Part shown: in pieces, positions 45,430 through 56,908 of the stretch
How positions within the stretch are numbered: the stretch's first letter is position 1
Layout of the letters: every line of letters starts with the position of its first letter
Origin: Bimastos eiseni
Lineage: Eukaryota > Annelida > Clitellata > Crassiclitellata > Lumbricidae
Assembly: GCA_959347315.1 (NCBI GenBank)
Contig: OY365822.1
Span: 7,143,087 to 7,207,086 of the forward strand
Length of the DNA stretch: 64,000 nt
Reading direction: 5' to 3'
Notes under the pieces: generated by a model
What the model was told of the DNA's origin: nothing
Seen by the model: the letters and a program-made list of their open reading frames with translations, nothing else
Database searches by the model: none
Translations under genes and position numbers: made by a program

Positions 45430-45690
45430 AGTGTGCCTGTGTGCGCACTGACTGTCTGCCTGTCTGTGTGTCTGTCTGTGTCTGTCGCTGTTCTCTGGCT
45501 GTCTACCTGTCTGTCTGCCTGTCTGTATGTATGTGTCTGTCTTGTCTGTGTCGCTGTCTGTCTGTCTGCTTGTGTCACTGACTGTGTCTCTGCCTGTGTC
45601 TTTGTCTGTGTCTGTCTGTCTGTCTGTCCAATTAGGTAAATCCGTTGTCAATTTCTTTATCTACTACGTTTTACTTTCCGGCCGAATGAT
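45430..45690. repeat. (CTGT)n array with conserved right flank
   Basis: CTGT/GTGTCTGT array ending CTGTCCAATTAGG and followed by AAATCCGTTGTCAATTTC, as at 41,175. A GCCCTCCTCCTTTATCC motif copy lies just before (about 45,318). Confidence 0.8.
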
Positions 45691-46012
45691 GAACATCCGG
45701 GTAATATTTCTCACCATCCCACTGCTCTGCTTTGATGAGGCTGAGAAATAAGAAACATAAAACGTCGGCAACAACTCCTACGTATATTAAATCAGGCATC
45801 AAACGAGATAACCGCCGAAGGTAACGTTGGTTGAGTACTCCCCTCGTAACGGGGAGGGTTCCGGTTCGACATTCTTCTAAGAGGGTCATTGTGTAGGCAC
45901 CTCGGGTATACTTTGCTCAGTATCATGGATCATACAATACAATACAATAAAATACCATAACAGACAATACAATACAATTGTAATTTGACATTACCTTTCT
46001 TACAATCAGCTC

Positions 46013-46174
46013 AGAAGTGCACACTTGCCTCGACGGTGCAACTGCAGGTGTACTGCTGAGCAATTGTGCGCGAAGGACTAGCTCAAGGTCCGTACACAGT
46101 GACACCTCGGACAAGGGTCGAACCCACACTCTCCGGATTACGGCCGACCACTTTAACCAATCGGCCACCGTGCC
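46013..46174 (-). repeat. tRNA-derived SINE, copy 2
   Basis: Reverse strand reads GGCACGGTGGCCGATTGG, B-box GGTTCGACCC and CACTGTGTACGGACCTTGAG, as in copy 1. Confidence 0.8.
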
Positions 46175-46269
46175 ATATTAATTGATGCGTAGTTATTAAA
46201 GAGCTGTGTCAAAGGGTGCATAATAGTGATAAAAAGCAACAACATTATTAATGATAATCATAAACAACA

Positions 46270-46460
46270 ACAATACTAATGATCTAGTGGTCGGTCCAAT
46301 CACATGGAATTGGCGACAACAAGAGCTTCACCTTTTGCCTAGAACCTCATAGATTTCTACACATGAATGAAAACTGCAGATTTTAGCTGCAGTTGGACCA
46401 AGAGCACCTCTGAGTAGATCTCTGAAGAGGGAGCTATATTAAGTTTCACTCATTGAATGG
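46270..46460 (+). repeat. LINE 3' tail
   Basis: Ends CACCTCTGAGTAGATCTCTG, AGGGAGCTATATTAAGTTTC; preceded by words matching 11,450-11,600. GAT/AAT microsatellites follow to 46,620. Confidence 0.65.
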
Positions 46461-46905
46461 TTAATAATGATCATCATAAACTAGAACATCAATAATGATA
46501 ATAATAAACAACAACAATAATGATGATGATAATGATAAACAAAAATATATGAAAAATGATGATAACGATGACTATGACTAAGATGGTGATGACTATGATG
46601 TGATGTTGATAATATATGCTTGCTTAATGATGATCAGTTCTTATATTAACAACCTCTAAACATCATTGCAGCTAGCTGGCTGGCTAGCACTTGAGACTTC
46701 TCCAATGCCACACTATTATAAATTTTTGATAATGATTACAATAATATTGCAGATGTAATCATTATGCCATTATAATTGTAGCTTGCATGGCACATTTGGC
46801 ATTTGGCCAAACTCTGACAATATTCAATGATGTGATGTTCTCCTACGAGTTGTTTGTTACATTTATTATAGACAGGATTCGTGAGTGGGTGAGTCATTTG
46901 TTCCT

Positions 46906-47155
<250 letters not shown>

Positions 47156-47159
47156 TCCT

Positions 47160-49740
47160 ATCTCAACCTGGTAACATAACCTCTCCCTGCAATCCCGTAT
47201 GTGCCCTACTCTGCTCCTTTCCACTCAAGACAAGAAATAGAACTCGTCAAACAATCCCATCCAGATTCCACTCCTAATCTAGCAAGTGCAAGTCAGTCGA
47301 TGATTGAGCTAGCTAACAAGCGATCAGGCCAACCAGTTAGTCGCTGTCAATGATTGTCGTTGACCCAACAAGGAAGTGAGTGAGTGAGTGAGTGAGTAAG
47401 TGAGTTAGTCAGTAACTAAATCAATAAGACAGCCAGCCAGTAAGTCACAGTTAGTTTACTGTGTATGTTATTCAGTAGGGTGTCTGCTCTGCTAAATAAT
47501 TCATTTGTGACCAGCGACAGAGGGAGGAGGAGAAGGGGTGAAGAGACAGGAGGGAGGCAGGGAGGGAGGGAATAACAGGTTTGATTAACAATAGACCGAC
47601 ATAGAGTGTGGTGTGGGTGGTTAAGTGGGCCTGTGGTTGTTTTGTTAGAAGCTCTGTACTGTGAGTCAGACATCAACGAGGGTCTGTGGTACAGATCATC
47701 CCCACCAGATGAGTGGGTTGCGCAACGCCCAAGCTCATTCTAGGAGCCCAGAAAGAAAAGATCTATATGTTGATATCTTACTCACTGTACAGAAATTCTA
47801 CGCAAGGTCCATATCGGATGTGAGGGGGGCAGCGAGGCGTTAATATATAGCTGAAAACGGTTTCCGTAACGCTGACACAAGTCACACGACATGCCCCCTT
47901 ATCAAGTCAAATCCTTCCAAAGCGCTGGTGGCCTGTGAGATCCGAACCACACCCCTAATCGCGGGAACGAGCGCTGAGGGTGACGCAATCGGTTGCTTTC
48001 GTCATCCTCAGTCCGCTTTATGTCCCTGAACATACCATTTAAAACTTAGTGCCCTCTACATCTACAACAATTCATGGAGGAAGACAGTCAGACGGGTAAG
48101 GAGGATAGTGTTCAGAGTTGGGACAGGGATGGAGGTAGGGGAAGAGGAGGAGTAGGAGAAGAAGAGAAGGGAGGTAGGAGAAGATGATAAATCGAGGTAG
48201 AGTTTATGAAAATAGCAATGTTTTCAGTCTTGAGTGAAAGCCCTGTGGGAATTGCAAGAGGCGCCTTGGTGGGTTTAGCCAACGATACAGAGTATTGCAA
48301 AACTCAATCACAACACGGTGTAGACGCAACAGATTCATTTCAATTAATTTATACAGAATATGTAAATAGCGTCGACACAAATCTAAACACACGGATAACC
48401 AAACAAACACAATCCACCCACGGAATGGAGAAAATCTCCGAGCAAAGCCAGGGCACGAACCAGATTTCACCAATGAAGACAGCCAACTCAGCCCTACATC
48501 AAACGATATTTAACAACCATAAGAAGAGGTTCTAAACCTATATCTTACCGATGGCAAGCAATCTTTCTCAATCTGACAATCCCGTGATGAACTTCAATGA
48601 TATGCCTACACACTATTCACACACGAAGATATTAATACCACAATAATTTATTCGAGACCAACCATAAACCGCGAAACACGCCAAGGTATCGTGACTAATA
48701 GACCAGTCCACACACCAATCTTAGCCAGAGACGCTGCACATGAGACTATATTTAGGGAAACAGACGCAGCCTCGTGCTGTCTGACGTCATTTATAGACCA
48801 AGCCTTTACTGCCATCTAGAAGCAAAAACATAGTAATAAAATACAACACAATACAATACAATTAACATTTATAGCGCGCCGTAATAAAACAGTCTTACTT
48901 TAAGGCGCGTTACATAAACAGTTTCATCAGTCATAATAAACAGAAAATAAATGGGTTTTGGACTTTAAAAAGTCCCATCGAGGAAGCTCTGCACATTGCC
49001 TCTGGTAGGGTGTTTCATTCAGCTGGCCCAGCTATTTCAAACATTCTGTTGCCAAACTGCAGGTTCGATCTTTTAATAACAAAATTGTAACAGAACGCAG
49101 GCCTCTTCTTGATCCAATGGTAGCACATGGTGTGACCAGGGCAGAGAGGTAAGGTGGCCTCTCTTAATGAAGAAAATAGTTTCGATGTCAAAATAAGTTT
49201 TATGCGAACAGTTTCTTATCAGATATAATTTCAACCAATACTGCTTTGTATGATATATTTGCAGTATCCTATTCTCAATTCAATTAAAATTAATGCTGGA
49301 TCCAGATATATCTAGGCCTATATCAGTAGGCCCTATATTCTGTAGGCCTAGACGACAGTTCTGGTTGGCTCCAGGAAGCCTGGTGTCATAATAACTAATA
49401 CAAAAAACTGTGAAATTAGATTAAAGCCTTAAAATTTCAATTTTTAAGTAGGCTAAGTTTATAGATTGTGATAAGTGTGTTATATAAAATTTATTTCGTT
49501 TGGTTCCTAATTTTAACGACATTACTATAGACAAAACAGAAATGCGTTCCGGAATTTTTTTATAGAATAAAGCACTGTATATACATATTCAAACAGACAT
49601 CAAATGTTATAGTAATACTAGCGGAACCCGCAAATCATCAACATAAATATAAATTACATGTAGGTTACTTACAGACAGCCAATCTAGTGATGGGTGAATC
49701 GAAGAAATCGTTAGTCCGAATCGTCAAAAGCCGGGTCAGG
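47160..49740. other. Intergenic, upstream of SRRM1
   Basis: No supported gene. Includes a short GAGT run (47,372-47,400), a GGAGGGAGG tract (47,518-47,570), frames near 48,112-48,535 without motifs, and a repeat at about 48,855-49,150 starting ATTTATAGCGCGCCG and containing GGTAGGGTGTTTCATTCAGC. Confidence 0.4.
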
Positions 49741-49750
49741 TCATAGGTTT

Positions 49751-49784
49751 GGTCACGTGATACTTGAAGCTGGTCCGCCATCTT
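49751..49784 (+). promoter_or_regulatory. SRRM1 core promoter motifs (E-box and YY1-like)
   Basis: GGTCACGTGA (49,751-49,760) holds a CACGTG E-box. CCGCCATCTT (49,775-49,784) matches the YY1 site typical of TATA-less housekeeping promoters and lies 13 bases before the start codon. Such a YY1 site usually sits at or just after the transcription start, so the 5'UTR may be very short. No TATA box nearby. Confidence 0.55.
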
Positions 49785-49796
49785 CAATCAGTCAAA

Positions 49797-49820
49797 ATGT
49801 CGGATGCACACTTTTTCAAG
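49797..49820 (+). CDS. SRRM1: SRRM1 (SRm160), exon 1
   Basis: Start of the serine/arginine repetitive matrix protein 1 gene, a nuclear splicing co-activator associated with the exon junction complex and also linked to mRNA 3'-end formation. The first exon encodes MSDAHFFK (human begins MDAGFFRG) and ends at donor GTTTGT, phase 0. The rebuilt protein is about 1,220 residues up to the window edge, longer than human SRRM1 (about 900), mainly through expanded RS/SP regions. All 14 exons join in frame. The gene runs on past 64,000. Confidence 0.88.
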
Positions 49821-50504
49821 GTTTGTATAAAAATTATTAGTTGAGATTGTTATCATTATAACAAGTGGGGTTTGATTTAGTTTGCCTTTGCAGTGTGCAA
49901 ATATTTTTTTTGATCGCTTGCATGTAGTAATTTTGGTATCTGCGATAACTTCATGCAATTTTACACGAGGAGTGCTCGGCGGCTGCACTAATAACCGCCT
50001 GTTTGATGTTTCACGTGGGACTGTATTTTGAGCGTACATCGAGAATGCTCGTGTGGTGTGATGTTTTAACGAAAAATAGGCGCGGATTGTATATACCAAG
50101 AGGTGCTACGAGTTTAATACGACACAAAACAAATAAGCTTGTTACTAAAACAAAAGCGAAGTTCTAAAATGTTTTTTGAGTTTAATAGGATGATTCAATT
50201 AAGCTTACAGAGGTGAAGTTAGAAGTGCGAGTTCCTGATGTAACGCATAATCCACGACTCTTCTATCGGCCAATCACAGCGTGTGAGAAGTATATTGTTC
50301 CCCAATTGAAAACATGTCAAAGATAACATGCGATATATGATCTATACGATACTGATGGGACCTGATGCTATATGAATGATCTAACATGTAATTTTAGGAA
50401 AATATTTGTGCGTTAATGGGAGACACGGAGTATCGGCTTTTGCAAGCTGACTTCTTGTTCTAATAGTTTGAATGTGATGTTGAGGATGTGTTGGTTTTGA
50501 ACAG

Positions 50505-50594
50505 GGAACCAGTACCGACCAGGACAGTCGGTTCGGGGACAAGAAGAAAAAGCTGATGAAGACGATGAAGTTTGGAGACTGTCTCGAGAAGAAG
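50505..50594 (+). CDS. SRRM1: SRRM1, exon 2
   Basis: 90 bases, phase 0 to 0, acceptor TTTTGAACAG, donor GTGAAT. Residues 9-38: GTSTDQDSRFGDKKKKL, then MKFGDCLEKK, the conserved lead-in to the PWI domain (human GTSAEQDNRFSNKQKKLL). Confidence 0.92.
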
Positions 50595-51074
50595 GTGAAT
50601 GTACTATGAGTAATTTTTGGACGATCCAAAAGCGTGAAAAGAGGTTTCATTTGTCTATCTCAGTATGAGGTTTTTCAGTGCAGTATAACACATGGGCCTA
50701 GTAAATATGTTAAACTATGTTTGCTATTTTTGTGTGTATTTTCCGAATGATTGAATGAATATAACTCAAGTTAAGTGTAAGGTTGTGACATTCGTTCCTT
50801 ACGGAAATTTATGTAGCGCCCCTTCAAGGTTACTACTCAGGATCGCTCCCACCTCAACCCCAGCTGAACAGAACGGTCATAAGGCTACTATAAAACGCAT
50901 CTGAGTGGACCTTAAGCATAAGACATAATGATAATGAGAGCCTGTTCCATGCCATAGGGCCAACAACAGAGAAAGCGCGATGCTGTCTAAGTCCCGCTCG
51001 TGTACGGGAAACAAGGAGTTAGACATGTTAGATACGTATAATTTATGCTAAATCCAGCTGTTTATTTGTTTCAG

Positions 51075-51197
51075 GTGGATATGACAAAAGTGAATCTCGA
51101 CACCATTAAGCCATGGATTAATCAGAAAATCACAGAGATGTTAAGCTTTGAGGACGATGTTGTTATAGAATTTATCTATAATCAGCTTGAAGAGCGG
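51075..51197 (+). CDS. SRRM1: SRRM1, exon 3 (PWI domain, first part)
   Basis: 123 bases, phase 0 to 0, acceptor TTGTTTCAG, donor GTGCGT. Residues 39-79, with the defining P-W-I at 51-53 (DTIKPWINQKI) and FEDDVVIEFIYNQLEE, almost the human sequence. The PWI fold binds nucleic acid. The frame continues past the donor, but human-like sequence stops at GAGCGG. Confidence 0.95.
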
Positions 51198-51279
51198 GTG
51201 CGTTCCTCCAGTGACAATTTTCTATTTTACTCATATATTATGCATCTTTTTACCCTCTTTTATTTAACTTGGCTTGCAT

Positions 51280-51615
51280 AAAGTTTGTCACGGGTGGTGC
51301 GTAAAGTCTGTCACGTTTGGTACGACTTCTTTCAACTCTTTTTCAGGTATGGTCCCGTCGACCTACAGAGCTGAAATTTTACACACCTTTCAGGCTTGCA
51401 TGACAATGCAATGTATCAAATTTGTACAGACATAACTTAAAAATTAAGAAAAATATGAAAAAAATATATGTCGTTTAATTATTCGAATGAGTCCTCCTTG
51501 ATGAGCTCCACACAGGCAAGTTTACATCATCAATGATCTCTTAAGGAAATGGAGCGATTGCACCATCTACCAGATTACCAACATAAATAAAAGAGGGTCC
51601 TGAAAAACACATGTT
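51280..51615 (-). repeat. Short-TIR interspersed repeat, copy 3, in SRRM1 intron 3
   Basis: Reverse complement of the family at 6,645 and 27,115: GTCGACCTACAGAGCTGAAA, GAGTCCTCCTTGATGAGC, TTTACATCATCAATGATC, ends CCCTCTTTTATTTAAC and AATAAAAGAGGGTCC. Confidence 0.75.
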
Positions 51616-51894
51616 TTTACTCTCACAGTTATGATGATAAGGCAGAAGGTTTTTTTGCTGCAACACAATTTGACAGTGCAATGTATCATTGTGATCTAGG
51701 ACCAAGATAATCTATCCTATTAGACTCTATTTGTGAACTTTGAGCTGGAAGATTTTCATGACCAACAAGAATTCAGGCATTATTGGCAGATATAATTGCT
51801 GGTAATTGGCACAACATTCTTTCTTCATTTACAAGAACAACATATTTAATTGTCTTAACTGGAATGCTTTATGTGTATACATATGTATATGTGG

Positions 51895-52020
51895 GACGTG
51901 TTGGCGTAGTGTGTATGTTCGGCGCCTTGCGTTCGGAGGATCGCAGTTTCGAACCCACCCCGAGTCACTGAGTAGCGACCTTGGACAAGTTGCTCACCCA
52001 TAATTGTCTGTGAGGAAGGC
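51895..52020 (+). repeat. Second tRNA-like SINE type
   Basis: GGACGTGTTGGCGTAGTG, B-box-like GTTTCGAACCC, then GAGTCACTGAGTAGCGACC and TTGGACAAGTTGC. Different from the 16,104 family in its tRNA-like part but with a similar downstream region. Confidence 0.55.
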
Positions 52021-52472
52021 AACGGAAACCACCTCACTCATCTCATCCCCTTTTGTAGTAACACTTTCTTTTATGCATTGAAATCATCATCATCATAATA
52101 TATATATATATATATATGTAAATGATATATATTATATATGTATATGAATTTATTAAATTTCATATCGGTGTGTTTCAAGACGGTTTTCTTGTCACATTGA
52201 CAGAGATGGTTTGCAGTTGTCTTCCCCTGGTTTTTCCTGCCATGCCCGTTCGTTCGCCTTCCAATTAAAGGGAGGTTACTAACGGTCTGCACCGCGTGAC
52301 GGTGGGCACGGAGGTCTTTGATCCATCAGCCCAGGTCGGTTCAGAATCTACGCTCATTAGAGACGTCGGTTGGGTCACCTCCCTGCTTTACTCTAAACAT
52401 GCTAGAGTGACAGACAGACCTTGATTAAGTTTAGTGAGTGTATATTAAGAATAGTTTATGACTATTTACTAG

Positions 52473-52643
52473 CATCCGGATGGGAAAGACATGCAGATCA
52501 ATCTGACGGGATTTCTGAACGCGAAGAACGCGCGAGTCTTCATGGAGGAGCTGTGGGATTTGCTGCTGAGCGCAATGGAAAACATCAGCTGTATTCCGAC
52601 AAAGTTTCTGGAGCAGAAGAAGGAGGAGATCAAGAAGCGACAG
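52473..52643 (+). CDS. SRRM1: SRRM1, exon 4 (PWI domain, second part)
   Basis: 171 bases, phase 0 to 0, acceptor TTTACTAG, donor GTTTGT. Residues 80-136: HPDGKDMQINLTGFLNAKNA, FMEELWDLLLSA, CIPTKFLEQKKEEIKKRQ, matching human through the end of the PWI domain. Frames that extend into either intron are not coding. Confidence 0.95.
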
Positions 52644-52781
52644 GTTTGTACATACTGCTTTGTTGGTCGTGTCGGCCATTGTGCTCTGCTGCCCATGGAG
52701 ATAAACAAGTGCCTTCCTTCCTTGATTCGACTTTAGCCACGCTTGGTTCTCGTTTAGTTTATTCATTCGTTCAGGAGACTT

Positions 52782-52952
52782 ATATATGTTACAGGCAATG
52801 TGTGAAACAGGGATTTTGAAAAAGACCTGATTTCTTAGATTTTAGACAATATGTAAATAGACCCATTTAGGGTTAGTGAAGAGTTAGGGTTTTACAAATT
52901 GCCTAGGCACTTAACAAAATCCCTAGTTTCACACGTTGCCTGTAGCATATAT
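52782..52952. mobile_element. 171-bp palindromic MITE in SRRM1 intron 4
   Basis: Inverted ends of about 38 bp: ATATATGTTACAGGCAATG then TGTGAAACAGGGATTTTG, against the inverted right end ATATATGCTACAGGCAACG. A related left end is at about 39,630. Confidence 0.75.
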
Positions 52953-53229
52953 CGCCCTTCACGACAACTATCCTGAGGTGCTCCATTCCCAAATGCGGCC
53001 ATGGTGAAAGGTGGAAAGCAGGCACATTATTTTGAGGCAGTAAAAGTTGTGTGAGCAGAAGCCATTCCGTGTTGAATGGACCTTCCACAGTTGTCTATTG
53101 TCTAGATATATTATGTCATCAGATCATGTTCACAATACATTTTCTGCCCAGCTTAAAAAGACTTTTGTTGGTTTCGTTTGAAAGATATTGTAATCTGTGA
53201 TTTATAATGAGGAGTTTTCAAAGTTTTTT

Positions 53230-53495
53230 CCTCGTCCTGCTATAGCTCAGTCTTGACCCTTTGTATAACTCAGTCTTTACCGTTTGTATAACTCAGTCTT
53301 GACCATTTGTATAGCTCAGTCTTGACCCTTTGTATAACTCAGTCTTGACCCTTTGTATTGCTCAGTCTTGACCCTTTGTATAACTCTGTCTTGACCCTTT
53401 GTAGAGCTCAGTCTTGACCCTTTGTATAGCTTAATCTTTACCCTTTGTATAACTCAGTCTTGACCCTTTGTATAGCTCAGTCTTGACCCTTTGCT
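53230..53495 (+). repeat. 24-bp minisatellite in SRRM1 intron 4
   Basis: About eleven units near CTCAGTCTTGACCCTTTG then TATAA. A related three-unit block (GGCTCAGTCTCGATCCTCAG) is at 59,190-59,285. Confidence 0.9.
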
Positions 53496-53703
53496 TCTAT
53501 TGGTCCCTCTCTTTGGAATGTGCTTTCTTCTGTTCTTTTTCATCAATTATATCTAACAGTCTCTTCTTTAGCATTACTCAAAACCTGCTTCTTCTCGGAT
53601 AGCTTTGCACAATGATAGCGCTTCTGAACGAGCCACCCCACTTGAAGTGCTTTACAAATGCTTTAAAATATGATGTAATACAAAGGTTTGGTGTTCTCCT
53701 CAG

Positions 53704-53792
53704 GCTGAACAAGACCGCATAAAGGAGAACCAGCAGAAGGAAGAAGAGAAAAAAGAATCGGAAAAAACTAAAGCACGAAGCGATAGAGACAG
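53704..53792 (+). CDS. SRRM1: SRRM1, exon 5
   Basis: 89 bases, acceptor GTTCTCCTCAG, donor GTTAGG, phase 0 to 2. Residues 137-166, a lysine/glutamate-rich helix (AEQDRIKENQQKEEEKK) matching the charged linker after the human PWI domain. Confidence 0.88.
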
Positions 53793-53822
53793 GTTAGGCA
53801 GTTCTAGACAATATGTTAGGTT

Positions 53823-54152
53823 AGCGTTTCCCAAACTGTGTTCTGCAAAACTAAGTTTCTGTGAGTTGAAGACAAGGGTTCCGCGGGAAAACTTTCAGTG
53901 TGAACTAATTTTTATAGGAGGCTATTTGCTCTAGATCTGCTTATAACTTTCTATGAAAGAGAATTCACATGTCATTGTCATCGATATTTCTTCTAATAAT
54001 TATTCTAAATCTGATCTGGACCTTAACCTATAATTGTCTGCATTCTCAAGCGTTTGTACCTACATCATAATATGTTTCATTTTGGATTAGGGTTCCGCCA
54101 TAATATTTTAAGATCAATAGGGTTCCACGGCAAAAAAAGATTGGGATACGCT
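53823..54152. mobile_element. hAT-like MITE in SRRM1 intron 5
   Basis: Ends AGCGTTTCCCAAACTG and, inverted, AGCGTATCCCAATC; inner GGTTCCGCGG and GGTTCCACGG words. Both flanks carry copies of TTAGGCAGTTCTAGACAAT, so it sits in a small tandem duplication of the exon 5 donor region. Confidence 0.55.
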
Positions 54153-54585
54153 CGATTAGGCAGTACTAGACAATCAATTAGGCTGTTTGATTACATTACG
54201 TTGCTAGACAATAGTGTGTCCGCACATTCATTCCTTAACTGTCTTTAGATTGTTACTTCTAATGTTGCTGTGTGACTTTTCAATAAATAAGGTTCAATAT
54301 CAACTATGACACTGGTGCTCTTTCTTAGCTTCTCTATGGCTTATTTGGTCACCAAGTGGTGTGACAGTCTACGGATGGTCACTCTTCCACTTTATAACCT
54401 AGACTCACTTTCTATTAACTTCTCTGAGCCTGTCAATGTTCACCAGCATTAAAGAATGCCATGTGTGAAATGGCATTTTTATCTATGCTCACAGTTTCAG
54501 CTATGATTGTAGGGCACTATCGAAAATCCTGCTTAACGTCAGTTTATTGTTCATCGTTTTAGCAGGCTGTTGTTTGATTTGACAG

Positions 54586-54756
54586 GACCCGATCGAAATC
54601 ACCTAAGTCTCGATCGGGCAAGAGTCGTTTCCGCGACAGAACTCGATCAAAGTCGCCCGCTGAGTCTCGAACGAAAGACAAATCGCCAGAGAAGGGAGAA
54701 GATGCAAAGCCAAAGACTGACGAAGTGGAAACTGATGCTGTGGTCGATGGTGTAAT
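54586..54756 (+). CDS. SRRM1: SRRM1, exon 6
   Basis: 171 bases, acceptor GATTTGACAG, donor GTACGT, phase 2 to 2. First RS region: TRSKSPKSRSGKSRFRDRT, then an acidic end (DEVETDAVVDGV). The acidic part corresponds in position to the PSV/EPSV linker of human SRRM1, but is not alignable by eye. Confidence 0.85.
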
Positions 54757-54889
54757 GTACGTTTGTAATAATCACATGGGATTATATCAGTTTAACAGTT
54801 ATCTGCATTTAGTTTGGGTTGAATTGTTTTTTTATTTAGTATTATTCTGAAATCCTATATCGCCATTCTTCAAAAAAAATTTCCTCATA

Positions 54890-55065
54890 AGTGCACACAG
54901 GCCTCGACGGCACATTTGCAGTTGTGCTGCAGAGCAATAGTGCGCAAAGGGCTCTTCAAGGTCCCTACACATTGACTGATGCCTCGGACGAGGGTCGAAC
55001 CTGCTCACTCGGCGCACACCGAGTGTTACGGGCCGACCGCTCTTAACTAATCCACCACCGATTGT
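54890..55065 (-). repeat. tRNA-derived SINE, copy 3, in SRRM1 intron 6
   Basis: Reverse strand: GATTAGTTAAGAGCGGTCGG, B-box GGTTCGACCC, CGAGGCATCAGTCAATGTG, GGGACCTTGAAGAGCCC. The tRNA-like half is more diverged than in copies 1 and 2. Confidence 0.75.
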
Positions 55066-55973
55066 TACGGATCTTGACTGCATGGCTCTGTCCACTTTTA
55101 TTAGTGTTGAAATCCTAGTGAATGTACGGTCACATCGAAACGAGATGCTAATAGTCGGCCACCAGAAGAGGAGGAGGTAATTATCCAACTGCTTGAATGG
55201 AGAAAAATTACGAATTTTGAGAGACCTTTTGAGAGAAGGAAGTGAAATTCAAGCTATCAAGAGAGAGTGGCTGACATAACATTGGTCAGTCACTTGTACA
55301 TCAGGACCCATGGCTTGTGTGATCTTGTGTGCTTGCCTGTTGCCGAGATGTCAGCTGTGTTGCTCTTATAACAGACATGTGATTGGTGACAGCTGTGCTA
55401 TTAAAGTTTAGATGAACATGTTTTGAGTATAGTAATAACTAACTAAAATTATTTGTTGTGCTAATTTAGGAAATGGCAGCATATGTGGCAATTATCCAAT
55501 AGCTTCTATGGTACCAACTTTTTATCCATTAGTTGTGTGATAACAAACACAGAATTTCAATAGGGTCATGTGCAATACTGTTCTACACTTCAACAACTGT
55601 AGCGACTAAGAGTGACTGGGTTACCAGCGCAGCTCATTGTAACGGTGTTAATAGGACTTCCTGCTTTTATGATTAATTGCTTTGGTATTTTTTATCTCCA
55701 GTCAGACGGCTTGATGATGAAATCATTATTAAGCTGATTGACAGATTGATTGAAAATTTAAGTCACTCTAATTTTTTACTGAAGGCCGTCCAAATTTTAT
55801 TATGTTTATTTTCTTGCATAGATGTGACACCAAGTTAATGTAACTATATGCTTCTATAGCACCTTAGAAGATATCTTGCACAAGGACATCTCTTCAAGGT
55901 CATCCCTGTTTAGTGATGTAACTAGTTTAATTTTATGCATTTAAACTTTGCTATTGTTTTCCAAATATTGAAG

Positions 55974-56141
55974 TGAGCCACCACTCCCCAATGTCGACAG
56001 TGAGGCCAAGGTAATTGTGGAGGATGGCAAAGCTGAGGTTGCTGATGGTGGTGCAGATAAAGCCAAAGATGCAGGCGAGGGAACTGGTGTCAAACCGGAC
56101 CGAGGCAGCCACAGCAAAAGCCCAGAAAAGTCAAAGAACAG
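55974..56141 (+). CDS. SRRM1: SRRM1, exon 7
   Basis: 168 bases, phase 2 to 2, acceptor CCAAATATTGAAG (weak pyrimidine tract), donor GTACTT. Encodes an acidic, alanine/glycine-rich linker (IEPPLPNVDSEAKVIVEDGK) ending SHSKSPEKSKNR. Inclusion rests on frame, phase and the SKSPEKSKN end (human PSPEKNSKKEK); it could be an alternative exon. Confidence 0.75.
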
Positions 56142-56484
56142 GTACTTGAAATTTTGTCTTAGGCTTTTAGTTCTCTGAGCCACATCATTTATTGCTAGCT
56201 GTTGAAGTAACATGTTTCCTGTAAGTAAAAATCATTTATCGATCATTTGCTTACATATAGGGACTGAAATTAAACATCCAGATTTACTGCAGATGTCAGG
56301 GCTCTATGAATGGTTCCCTTGTATGCAACAAAGGACTCGCGTTCTAGACATAACCATGAATGATGACTATGCTAACCAATTTGGTTATCATGCTAACCTA
56401 TTAGGTTGGCGTAGCTCACTGTTTGAAAGTTATACATAGTTTGTTAATTTTTGTGCTGCAATTTCAAAGAGTGTTTAAGAGGCA

Positions 56485-56590
56485 AGGGACTAACATGTCC
56501 AGAGTTTTCCCAACTAATATATCCAGAGTTTTTTCCACTAACATGTCCAGAGTTTTTCCAACTAACACGTACGGAGTGTTTCCCCATGAG
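56485..56590 (+). repeat. 26-bp tandem repeat, four units
   Basis: Units near ACTAACATGTCCAGAGTTTT in SRRM1 intron 7. Confidence 0.85.
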
Positions 56591-56908
56591 CATTGGTTTG
56601 TCTAGCTGTGCTTAAGAAATCTGCTGTGTCAGTAAGACAGAGTTTAGATGATAACTGAGACGGAGTCAACGTTGTTGTTGGCTAGCGGGTATTGAACCCG
56701 CTTCCTACTGCTATTCTTACCTGTAAATTGCCATTCAGTCATCACCATCGTAAATAAATGAGATGTATAACATATTGGACGCCTTGCATGGCTGCTGACG
56801 GTTAAATTTGACTCCTGTAATAACTTGTCATCCTTCGTTCATACTGTACTTGTAATCATGCTGCGGGTTGTCAGTTTGAGATTAAACGAATATTATTATT
56901 ATCATCAG

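Noticed and set aside
45820..45905. tRNA gene
   Set aside because: Has a GGTTCGAC B-box-like word but no cloverleaf I could draw; resembles the SINE heads.
48206..48535. Frame beginning MKIAMFSVLSESPVG as a possible gene upstream of SRRM1
   Set aside because: No motif, no good splice sites, the minus strand is equally open; not supported.
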